A stretch of 64,000 nucleotides of DNA from Limosilactobacillus avistercoris (GTDB lineage: Bacteria > Bacillota > Bacilli > Lactobacillales > Lactobacillaceae): the NCBI RefSeq assembly GCF_014836425.1, contig NZ_JACSQW010000005.1, positions 1 through 64,000 on the forward strand, in the 5' to 3' direction. The translations under genes and the position numbers were made by a program. A model generated the notes under the pieces. That model was not told where the DNA came from, ran no database searches, and was given only the letters and a program-made list of their open reading frames with translations. Shown here one piece after another: positions 27,384 to 35,160 of the stretch (positions within the stretch are counted from its first letter, which is position 1; the number at the start of each line of letters is the position of its first letter).

Positions 27384-28763
27384 TTATTTTTCTTTTCCTG
27401 CATGAACACGAATCCGGTAAATAATGGTCATAATAACCAGGAAGATAACCCCAACTGATACTGAAACTCGTGTATCTGGGTTAAAGAACATGAAGAGTAA
27501 GATAACCGTTAGCGCAATTAAACTAAAATAGTTATATGCGGGATAGAGTGGCATCTTGAATGGGTGACCCTTTAATTGTTCTGGATGTTGTTTACGGAAG
27601 TGAAGTTCTGATAAGAGGATAATAAACCATGGAACCATCCCGGGAAGAACACTAGAACTATAAACAATCACGAAGATGTTCTGGGCTGCTGAACTAAAAA
27701 TTGACATTAATTCGTTAACGATAAAGCCGAGGAAAATCCAGAACGAAATCGTTAAAATTGCAACGTTAGGAACGATGCGCTTGGATAGTCTACTAAAGAA
27801 TTTTGGCACTTCACCATCAACAGAAAGTTTGAAAAGCATTCGACTAGCACTATAGATTCCGGAATTAGCACCTGAAAGTGCCGCAGTCAAAACAACAAAG
27901 TTAATAATTCCGGCTGCTCCAGTAATTCCGACCTTTGTAAAGGTTTCAACGAATGGTGAACCAACAGCTTTTAGTTCGTCCCATGGATAAATGGAAACAA
28001 TTACAAAAATAGCACCAATGTAGAAGATTAAGATCCGCCAAATAACAGACTTAACAGACTTTACGATTGCGTGACGGGGAGATTCAGCTTCTCCTGCAGT
28101 AATTCCTAATAATTCAATTCCTTGGTAAGAACCGGCAATCACGGATAGTGAGAACATGAATCCCATAAAACCACCCGTAAAGAAGCCACCGTGAGACCAT
28201 AAGTTAGAAATCCCAACCGGTTGCCAATGATTACCAAGTCCAAGGATAATTACCAGTAAACCAAGGATAATCATTGCGATAATCGTAACGACTTTAATCA
28301 TCGCAAACCAGAATTCCAGACGACCATAGGCTTTCGCTGAAACAAGATTTGCTAATGTGAGGATGATAATCATTATTAGACCGGAGATCCAATCAGGAAG
28401 TTCAGGCCACCAATAGTTTAAATACTGACTCATTGCAATGATATCTGAGATTCCCACAATGATGAATTGGAAGACGTTACTCCATTTTGTTAAATACCCG
28501 GCAACCGGATGAATGTATTTTGATCCATAATCAGCAAACGAACCAGTTCCTGGACTAATATAAATCAGTTCACCTAAAGCACGCATAACCCCGTATAGGA
28601 CTAACCCAACAAAGGCATATGCTAACAAGACAGAAGGCCCAGTCCACTTAATGGTGGATGTTGCCCCCATGAAAAGACCACTACCGATTGTTCCACCGAT
28701 GGCAATCATTTCCATTTGTCCAGGCGTCATCGTCCGATTTAATTTTGCTTTATTCTCACTCAT
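27384..28763 (-). CDS. Amino-acid permease (APC family)
   Basis: 459 aa from ATG 28763, set by GGGGAG six bases upstream. Twelve membrane helices; the AAT-type signature EMIAIGGTIGSGLFMGA at the N-terminus and GELIYISPGTGSFADYG in helix 3 region. Importer of amino acids by proton symport. The leader upstream encodes a Thr-rich peptide and an attenuator, so threonine (perhaps with serine) is the likely regulatory signal and a plausible substrate; that link is inference. Confidence 0.9.
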   Translation of the reverse strand: MSENKAKLNRTMTPGQMEMIAIGGTIGSGLFMGATSTIKWTGPSVLLAYAFVGLVLYGVMRALGELIYISPGTGSFADYGSKYIHPVAGYLTKWSNVFQFIIVGISDIIAMSQYLNYWWPELPDWISGLIMIIILTLANLVSAKAYGRLEFWFAMIKVVTIIAMIILGLLVIILGLGNHWQPVGISNLWSHGGFFTGGFMGFMFSLSVIAGSYQGIELLGITAGEAESPRHAIVKSVKSVIWRILIFYIGAIFVIVSIYPWDELKAVGSPFVETFTKVGITGAAGIINFVVLTAALSGANSGIYSASRMLFKLSVDGEVPKFFSRLSKRIVPNVAILTISFWIFLGFIVNELMSIFSSAAQNIFVIVYSSSVLPGMVPWFIILLSELHFRKQHPEQLKGHPFKMPLYPAYNYFSLIALTVILLFMFFNPDTRVSVSVGVIFLVIMTIIYRIRVHAGKEK

Positions 28764-28787
28764 GTCTAACTCCCCATTTCCTTTAAC

Positions 28788-28904
28788 TAAAAAAGCTACC
28801 CAAAAAGCCCTCTCAACCAGGTCCAAAACATTTAATGGTCGGTTGAGTAACTTCTGGGTAGCTGTTAACTTACAGAATTAATTAGATATTAAAGGTACTC
28901 AACC
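28788..28904 (-). promoter_or_regulatory. Transcription attenuator with competing hairpins
   Basis: Minus strand. Segment 1 GGTTGAGTA (28904-28896, inside the last leader codons), segment A TGGGTAGCT complement AGCTACCCA (28863-28855), segment 2 TACTCAACC (28849-28841), segment 3 GGTTGAG (28818-28812), segment A' TGGGTAGCT (28802-28794) and a six-T run. A:A' plus 2:3 make the terminator; 1:2 (9 bp perfect) encloses A and excludes it. Confidence 0.75.
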
Positions 28905-28969
28905 ACGGTAGTTGTTGTTGTGGTTGAGGTGGAGGTTAGACTTTGTATGATTGAATATTGACTTAACAT
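28889..28969 (-). CDS. Threonine-rich leader peptide of the permease gene
   Basis: 26 aa: ATG 28969 follows TTGGAGGAATTATT, a strong ribosome site. The peptide reads MLSQYSIIQSL, then TSTSTTTTTT, then VVEYL: eight Thr and two Ser in ten codons, with six consecutive Thr codons (ACC, ACA x3, ACT, ACC). It ends 126 nt before the permease ATG, with an attenuator between. A ribosome held at the first Thr codons would leave segment 1 free; one reaching the stop would cover it. Confidence 0.8.
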   Translation of the reverse strand: MLSQYSIIQSLTSTSTTTTTTVVEYL

Positions 28970-29003
28970 AATAATTCCTCCAATTCATTTCTTCAATATC
29001 ATT

Positions 29004-29032
29004 AGAATACTATTAGAAAATTAAAAATGCAA
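29004..29032 (-). promoter_or_regulatory. Promoter of the leader-permease transcript
   Basis: TTGCAT (29032-29027), 17-bp spacer, TATTCT (29009-29004); transcription would begin near 28997, about 28 nt before the leader ATG. It overlaps the 3' end of the LPXTG gene. Confidence 0.5.
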
Positions 29033-31120
29033 GTCTTTTTTTGCCTTTTTTCCTGTTTTCTCTCGATGTTTCCAAGATAACATTGTCAAAAAGCTTACTA
29101 ATCCAGTAATCATAATTCCAATGAGCGTTGTCTTATTATCAGTTTGATTACCAGTTTGAGGAAGTCTTTTTCCTCTTCCCATGTTTTTAGTAATGCCATT
29201 TTTCTTATTACTTAGTTCTTTTAATGATGTTGAATCTCGATCAAGGAGTTGTTGGATGCTTGTATCATTCATTCCTAAACTTTCATGATTAAAACAGGTA
29301 GTATTTGGTGATTCACTATCCTGGATACGCTCCTCGATTTGTGAATCTTCTGATTTTGGTAAATCATCGTTTTCATTTTTTGTAGATTTTATCTGTTCTT
29401 GATGGTTAATTACCTCATCAGTTGGGGTTGACGAATCGATACCTCCTAAATTATCAGTTTGTGTTGAGTGATCATTAAGACTTAATCTGGTTTGAGTTCT
29501 TTGATCTACATCATTCGATTCTGTTTGTGAGTAATCTTCTTTTGTTACAAGCATTATTGTTTGGGTAGTATGATTACCAGTTATAGTATTTTCAGTTTGG
29601 GCACTATCTGAAATTGCTTTTGCTTCAATTGTTTGACTAGTGTTATCCTTCCCTATCTGTTCTGTTTGTACTTCTCCACTCTTACTTTCAGGGGAGTCAG
29701 TTTGTTGTCCTTGATCCATACTTCCTTCAGTCTGGGTTTGATCATCATTATGGGAAATTAGTTCGGTTTGAATAGTTTGATCTACGCCCTCTGAATTAGT
29801 TTGTGCCCCGTCTTCTTTAGTTACAGGATCTACTGTTTGAATATCTTGCTCTTTACTATTTGAGGCTGTCTGAGTACCATCTTCTTTGTCTTCTGGCTTG
29901 GATGTTTGGCTTTCTTGATCTTTAGATGGAGGCTCCTCGGTCTGGCTCTCCTCGGACTTTATTTCAGCATCAGATGTCTGGCTATTACCATCCTTCCCTA
30001 TCTGTTCTGTTTGTACTTCTCCATTCTTACTTTCAGGGGAGACAGTTTGTTGTCCTTGATCCGTACTCCCCTCGGTTTGTGTTTCCTCGTTATTATGACT
30101 AGTTAACTCTGTTTGCGTAATTTGATCCTTAGTATTTGAGTCTGTTTGAGTGCTACCTTCTTTCTCTTCTGGCTTGAGCGTTTGATTTCTCTGATCCTTA
30201 GTCTTTATTTCTTCAGTTTGGCTGTCGTGGGTACTTGTTTCCGGAGCCATTGTCTGATTACCACTATCCTTGCCAGTTTTCTCCGTTTGTACCTCGCCAT
30301 CCCTGCTTTCTGGAGAATCGGTTTGTTGATTTTGATCTTTATTTTTCTCTGTTTGCGTTTCGTTATCATTATGGGTAATCAAATTTGTTTGGGTGTCAGT
30401 AGATGTTTTATCCTTATCAATATTTTTACTTGGTTGCTCTTTGTCTTCCAACTGTTCCTCGTGTTTATCACCAACTTGTTCGTTGATCTTTTGAATTGGT
30501 TGAATTAGTAAACGAAATGGTTCTTGATCGGTTTGATACAGTTTAAGACGTTTTGGTAAGACTTCTGGCTGGCAATATTCGAATCCCTTTGGAGCAGGTG
30601 GGAAATCATACCATTGACCAACCTTTACAAGCTTGCTATTCCATGTTATTGAATTAAATTTAAAATTATCATCATAGCCATAAAATGTATGGCGGAATTC
30701 AACTAATCGTTGTCGCTCAGGAATTTTATATTGGTGGTATGTAACGGTAATAGTTTCTTCTTGATCATCAGCTGTTACAGGTTGGGCCCGTACTTGAACA
30801 ATACTCGGTTCAAAATCATCGTAGTTAGGAGCAAAAAATGATGACCAAAAGTTTGGTGTTAGTGCTTGCCATTGGTTAGCAACTTTCTTGAAGATTACTG
30901 TTTGCTTAACAGTTTGCATCCCCTTATATGGATCATCAATTTTGATAGTCCTTGTTATCTGACGAATTTCATCTTGGTTATTAAATTGTTGACCACTTGT
31001 AATGCTACTTGGATCGCTTTTAGCAGCATGACTTGTTCCTGCGGTAACAGCCATCGTCATTAGAACGGTTGCTGAAGTAATTCCTACACATTGCTTAATA
31101 ATTGATTTCTTATTATACAT
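29021..31120 (-). CDS. LPXTG surface protein with Mub-like domain and QT-repeats
   Basis: 699 aa. Signal peptide (residues 1-32, cleavage after SHA), a Mub-like beta domain (about 45-205, beginning IRQITRTIKIDDPYKG), then about 350 residues of acidic, Thr/Gln-rich repeats in which a QT dipeptide recurs every 9-13 residues, often as TQT. LPQTG at 653-657, a hydrophobic helix and a basic tail complete the sortase signal. GGGAGG precedes the ATG. Probably a wall-anchored adhesin with a long stalk; the ligand of the Mub-like domain may be mucin, by analogy only. Confidence 0.88.
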   Translation of the reverse strand: MYNKKSIIKQCVGITSATVLMTMAVTAGTSHAAKSDPSSITSGQQFNNQDEIRQITRTIKIDDPYKGMQTVKQTVIFKKVANQWQALTPNFWSSFFAPNYDDFEPSIVQVRAQPVTADDQEETITVTYHQYKIPERQRLVEFRHTFYGYDDNFKFNSITWNSKLVKVGQWYDFPPAPKGFEYCQPEVLPKRLKLYQTDQEPFRLLIQPIQKINEQVGDKHEEQLEDKEQPSKNIDKDKTSTDTQTNLITHNDNETQTEKNKDQNQQTDSPESRDGEVQTEKTGKDSGNQTMAPETSTHDSQTEEIKTKDQRNQTLKPEEKEGSTQTDSNTKDQITQTELTSHNNEETQTEGSTDQGQQTVSPESKNGEVQTEQIGKDGNSQTSDAEIKSEESQTEEPPSKDQESQTSKPEDKEDGTQTASNSKEQDIQTVDPVTKEDGAQTNSEGVDQTIQTELISHNDDQTQTEGSMDQGQQTDSPESKSGEVQTEQIGKDNTSQTIEAKAISDSAQTENTITGNHTTQTIMLVTKEDYSQTESNDVDQRTQTRLSLNDHSTQTDNLGGIDSSTPTDEVINHQEQIKSTKNENDDLPKSEDSQIEERIQDSESPNTTCFNHESLGMNDTSIQQLLDRDSTSLKELSNKKNGITKNMGRGKRLPQTGNQTDNKTTLIGIMITGLVSFLTMLSWKHREKTGKKAKKDLHF

Positions 31121-31200
31121 AAAAATTCCTCCCGAATTGGCTTACATAATACCAATACGGAAGGAATTTAATTTTGCACGAAAAAAGTTTGAATTAATTT

Positions 31201-32976
31201 TTAAAGAGCGTGAATAACTTTTTCAATATCATCCACAATTTGATCTGGAGTTAAGTGATACCATTCGTAAAGTACATCAAGGGGAACATTGTCCGCAAAC
31301 TCACGTGGAGCACCGAAGTTCAAAACTTTCATAGCTTTTGGACCATAGTAGCGAGCAATCGTTTCACCAAATCCACCACTTACGTTGCCGTCTTCAAGGG
31401 TTACAACAACATCATGATTTTCAGAAAGGTGATGCAAATAGTTTTGGTCGATTCCTGTTAATGATTTTGGATTAATTAATGTAGCATTAATATTTAGCTT
31501 CTTTTGAAGTTCTTCACAGACATCAATCCCTAATTGCCAAAAATCACCAACAGCCATAATAGCAACTTCACTACCATCGCGTGCAACGTCATAGTGAATA
31601 AGACTGTAGTCATCTTGACTAGCTTTTCCATGAAGAAGTTTCTTTTCTGGTTCACGAATAATAACGGGTTGTTCAGTTTGTTTAAGTGCCCACTTTAACA
31701 TTGAAATCAACTCTTCAACATTTGTTGGGGCAAGGTATTCAATATTTGGAAGGTTGGAAATCATTGAGATATCAAACGTTCCTTGATGAGTAGCAGAATC
31801 AGAAGCAATCGTCCCACCACGAACAATCATTACTACTGGTGCATCGTTAAGCGCCATATCATGGATTAATTGATCGTATGCTCGCTGGAGGAACGTGCTA
31901 TTTTGAAAGACAACTGGACGGGCACCGGCAGTTGCCATTGCTACGGCCGTCGTTATTGAATCTTGTTCAGCAATTCCTACATCATAATAGTGATCAGGGT
32001 ATTTAGCTTGGAATTGTTTAAGGTTGAAGACTCCAGGGATTGCGGCATTTAAAGCAACAACTGGTACCCCACCATCAATTTGTTTTCCTAATTCAGTTAA
32101 GATTGCATCGCTATAATTCTCAGCGTTTGTTGTTTCCTTAACCTTACCGGTCTTAATGTCGAATGGTGGTTGCCAATGCCAGTCCATTTTGTCGTCAACT
32201 GCAGGCTGGTACCCTTTCCCTTTCAGGGTATTTACATGAAGAACAATTGGATGATCAATATCCTTTACGTCCTTAAATGCATTAATCATTGTTTGAAGGT
32301 CATTTCCGTACGCAATGTACTTGTAATCAAGCCCCATGAACTTGAAAATATTGTTTTCTGCCTTACCATTAGAGTCACGTAATTCTTTAAGTCCCTTGTA
32401 AAGGCCCCCCTGATCCTTATCGATTGCCATTTGATTATCATTAACGACAATAATGAGGTTAGAGTGAAGTTTAGCGGCATTATTTAACCCTTCAAACGCT
32501 AAGCCACCACTTAGTGAACCATCACCAATCACAGCAACAATATTATCATTTGATTCGGGATGCATTAAGTCGCGAGCTTGAGCCAAACCAACGGCAAGTG
32601 AAACGGAAGTGGAAGTATGACCAATCTCAAAAAAGTCATGTACGCTTTCCTCTGGTGAAGTATAACCGGAAATATCCCCATAGTGATCCGGATCGAGGAA
32701 ACCAAGCTTGCGGCCAGTTAACATTTTATGTGGGTAACATTGATGCGATACGTCCCACACTACTTTGTCATGAGGAGAATCAAAAACATAATGGTATGCG
32801 ATTGCAGTTTCCATAATGCCGAGGTTTGGTCCCACGTGTCCACCAATTGCCGCATCTCTTTCAAGAACTAGTTGTCGCATTTCTGTCGCAAGTTGCTTTA
32901 ATTGCTCAAGAGACATTGATTTAATATCAGCTGGGTTATTAACCCGGTTCAAAAGATAATCTGGATGTCGATTCAT
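31201..32976 (-). CDS. dxs: 1-deoxy-D-xylulose-5-phosphate synthase-like enzyme
   Basis: 591 aa from ATG 32976 (AAAGGG 8-9 nt upstream; GTG 32985 overlaps it). Thiamine diphosphate motif GDGSLSGGLAFEGLNNAA ... NDN, the active-site block VSHQCYPHKMLTGR, and STFLQRAYDQLIHD of Dxs are clear. Shorter than typical Dxs by about 30 residues. Converts pyruvate and glyceraldehyde-3-P to DXP. No other MEP-pathway gene is in the window; lactobacilli make isoprenoids from mevalonate, so DXP may serve a cofactor route. Confidence 0.88.
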   Translation of the reverse strand: MNRHPDYLLNRVNNPADIKSMSLEQLKQLATEMRQLVLERDAAIGGHVGPNLGIMETAIAYHYVFDSPHDKVVWDVSHQCYPHKMLTGRKLGFLDPDHYGDISGYTSPEESVHDFFEIGHTSTSVSLAVGLAQARDLMHPESNDNIVAVIGDGSLSGGLAFEGLNNAAKLHSNLIIVVNDNQMAIDKDQGGLYKGLKELRDSNGKAENNIFKFMGLDYKYIAYGNDLQTMINAFKDVKDIDHPIVLHVNTLKGKGYQPAVDDKMDWHWQPPFDIKTGKVKETTNAENYSDAILTELGKQIDGGVPVVALNAAIPGVFNLKQFQAKYPDHYYDVGIAEQDSITTAVAMATAGARPVVFQNSTFLQRAYDQLIHDMALNDAPVVMIVRGGTIASDSATHQGTFDISMISNLPNIEYLAPTNVEELISMLKWALKQTEQPVIIREPEKKLLHGKASQDDYSLIHYDVARDGSEVAIMAVGDFWQLGIDVCEELQKKLNINATLINPKSLTGIDQNYLHHLSENHDVVVTLEDGNVSGGFGETIARYYGPKAMKVLNFGAPREFADNVPLDVLYEWYHLTPDQIVDDIEKVIHAL

Positions 32977-33152
32977 CTGAGCCACCCTTTCCGATCGATG
33001 ATCTATTCACACTATTTTTAAAGATAATTTAAAACACTTATTTTATTTTAACACGTTTTAGGACTCCTGCAGAAATTCGTCGCTCCCTAAATTGACGAAT
33101 GTTGCTTCCTCATTTAAAATTAAACATGATTATATACAGAGGGATGAGAACG

Positions 33153-34391
33153 TTGAATCAGCTTACTAATGAAGCCACTGAAAAATTATCACCATTTAAG
33201 GATTTAACTTCAGAGCAAGAACGCCTAGTTAATTCTATAATTAAGTTTGCTGCCAAACACATAAAAGAAGATTTTCCAGCAATCTATACGATCTACGGCG
33301 ATGCGGGAACGGGGAAAAGTGTTGTCTTATCGAACCTCTTTGAAAGAATTCAAAAAGCAGCTCGCCAAGATTCTCACTCACCTTTTTTTAAAACTAAAAA
33401 CTACTTTTTAGTCAATCATCCCGAAATCCTAAAGGTTTACCGTGAAATTGCTGGTCCAATTAAAGAACTCTATAAGAAAGATTTTACACGGCCAACATCA
33501 TTAATTAACCAATTAGATAAGCGCCAAGAAAAGATTGATATTGCTGTAATTGACGAAGCTCATTTATTATTATCAAAAGCAGATCATTACAATAATTTTT
33601 ATCATGACAATCAATTAGTAGAAATTATTAAACGAGCTAAAGTGGTTATCCTGGTCTTTGATCAATACCAAGTGCTAAGAATGAAAAGCTTATGGACCCC
33701 AAAACGCTTGGAAAAGATTACTCATCAATATCCACACCAAGATTATTATCTCCACCATCAGTTTAGGATGACCGCTAGTGATAACCTAATAGACTGGTTT
33801 AACCACTTTACCGATCAATTTGAACTTACTCCCTTTCCGACTGATAGTCAGCAAAATTATGATTTTCGGGTTTATGATGATGCTGAGGAAATGCGGCAAG
33901 CAATTGTCAAACGGAATAACGAGGTCGGCCTTTCGCGAATTCTTTCTACTTCCGGCTACCCTTCAACTTTAGATGGCGGTAAGCATTACATTAAAGAAGG
34001 CCGTTTTAGTTTGCCTTGGGATCAATACAACTATACCGTTACTCCCTGGGCTGAACTACCACAAACAATTAACGAGGTTGGTTCAATATACACCTGTCAG
34101 GGCTTTGATTTAAATTATACAGGGATAATTATTGGGCCACCGATTAGCCAAATCCCTGGAACTCAAAAGTTGCAAATTAACCTTGATAAGTACACCGATT
34201 CCGAAGCATTTAAAAAACGGGATGACTTGACAGATCCTAAAGAAATTAAGGCACTTGAAGAACGGATGATCATGAACTCGTTAAATGTTCTGTTTAAGCG
34301 TGGCGTTTATGGAACATATATCTACGCTCATGACCCACTTTTACGATCTTCTCTTGTTCAGCTCTTTAAAAAAGCTGGCCTTGATTACTAA
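33153..34391 (+). CDS. DUF2075-type P-loop NTPase
   Basis: 413 aa from TTG 33153, which has AGAGGG with 9-nt spacing; an ATG at 33144 touches the site. Walker A IYGDAGTGKSVV, Walker B/DEAH-like AVIDEAHLLL, then HHQFRM and the C-terminal VGSIYTCQGFDLNYTGIIIG block of schlafen/UvrD-like superfamily 1 helicases. Likely a DNA/RNA-stimulated ATPase. The VTT-domain gene follows by 16 nt. No nuclease domain is seen. Confidence 0.83.
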   Translation: MNQLTNEATEKLSPFKDLTSEQERLVNSIIKFAAKHIKEDFPAIYTIYGDAGTGKSVVLSNLFERIQKAARQDSHSPFFKTKNYFLVNHPEILKVYREIAGPIKELYKKDFTRPTSLINQLDKRQEKIDIAVIDEAHLLLSKADHYNNFYHDNQLVEIIKRAKVVILVFDQYQVLRMKSLWTPKRLEKITHQYPHQDYYLHHQFRMTASDNLIDWFNHFTDQFELTPFPTDSQQNYDFRVYDDAEEMRQAIVKRNNEVGLSRILSTSGYPSTLDGGKHYIKEGRFSLPWDQYNYTVTPWAELPQTINEVGSIYTCQGFDLNYTGIIIGPPISQIPGTQKLQINLDKYTDSEAFKKRDDLTDPKEIKALEERMIMNSLNVLFKRGVYGTYIYAHDPLLRSSLVQLFKKAGLDY

Positions 34392-34407
34392 GAAAGCGAA
34401 GTGCATT

Positions 34408-35100
34408 ATGAAGAAAAAAACTCTCAATAAGAAACTCTTAATTGCTTTAGGGGTCCTTTTAGCAATTATTATTATTGTCTTTATCTATCAGAACTATAAA
34501 CCTGAAATTGACCTCTTGATTCATCCCGTCCCTCATGAAAAGGAAAGACTTCTTCACATGATTCGGGCACACGGAATTGCTAATTCATTACTATTGCTTG
34601 TTTTAATTGCCGTTTTAAACGCCATTCCCGGCTTATCAAATTCACTTATCTGTATTCTTTCGGGTCTTTGTTATGGACCAGTCTTTGGTTTTATCATTAA
34701 TTGGCTGGGTAATGTTCTTGGTAACTGTGTTGTGATGAGTTTGATCAGGCAAATCAAACTTTCTAAAAAGATTAAGCAGCATAAACTGATTAAATCCCTA
34801 ATGCAACAAAAACACCCCTTAATTGGGTTAACAATTGGGTTTATGATCCCAGTTATTCCTAGTATCCTTGTTAATTATGCCGGAGCTCAATTGAATGTTA
34901 ATCGACGTCAATACATGGCAATGGTCTTGGTGGGGATGGCACCGACGTCATTCCTTTATGCCTTTGGTGGGGACGCAATTTTCAAGGGGAATCTTAAACG
35001 AATCATTAGTGTTGCCATCTGTATTGTAATCTTGATTGGAATTTACTTGATTATTAAAAAGGTAGATGAAAATCGAAAGACACAATTAAAAGCTGAATAA
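34408..35100 (+). CDS. TVP38/TMEM64 (VTT domain) membrane protein
   Basis: 230 aa from ATG 34408; the ribosome site is weak, so coupling to the upstream gene is possible. About six membrane segments; the VTT core GLCYGPVFGFIINWLGNVLGN and the later GFMIPVIPSILVNYAGA fit the DedA/VTT superfamily of lipid scramblase or flippase-like proteins. Specific cargo unknown. Confidence 0.85.
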   Translation: MKKKTLNKKLLIALGVLLAIIIIVFIYQNYKPEIDLLIHPVPHEKERLLHMIRAHGIANSLLLLVLIAVLNAIPGLSNSLICILSGLCYGPVFGFIINWLGNVLGNCVVMSLIRQIKLSKKIKQHKLIKSLMQQKHPLIGLTIGFMIPVIPSILVNYAGAQLNVNRRQYMAMVLVGMAPTSFLYAFGGDAIFKGNLKRIISVAICIVILIGIYLIIKKVDENRKTQLKAE

Positions 35101-35104
35101 AAGT

Positions 35105-35154
35105 AAAATAACATCTCAAGTTAACTAAGCGGTTAACGGAGATGTTATTTTTTC
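35105..35154. terminator. Bidirectional terminator
   Basis: AAATAACATCTC and GAGATGTTATTTTTT form the stem, with GTTAACT/GGTTAAC inside. Confidence 0.8.
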
Positions 35155-35160
35155 GGCTAT

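Noticed and set aside
28764..29000. T-box riboswitch upstream of the amino-acid permease
   Set aside because: No T-box core (TGGNACC-type) sequence or specifier stem; the leader ORF with Thr codons explains the region better.
30146..30508. 120-codon plus-strand hydrophobic frame within the LPXTG gene
   Set aside because: Antisense of the Thr/Gln/Asp-rich repeats; composition is a by-product of the repeat codons.
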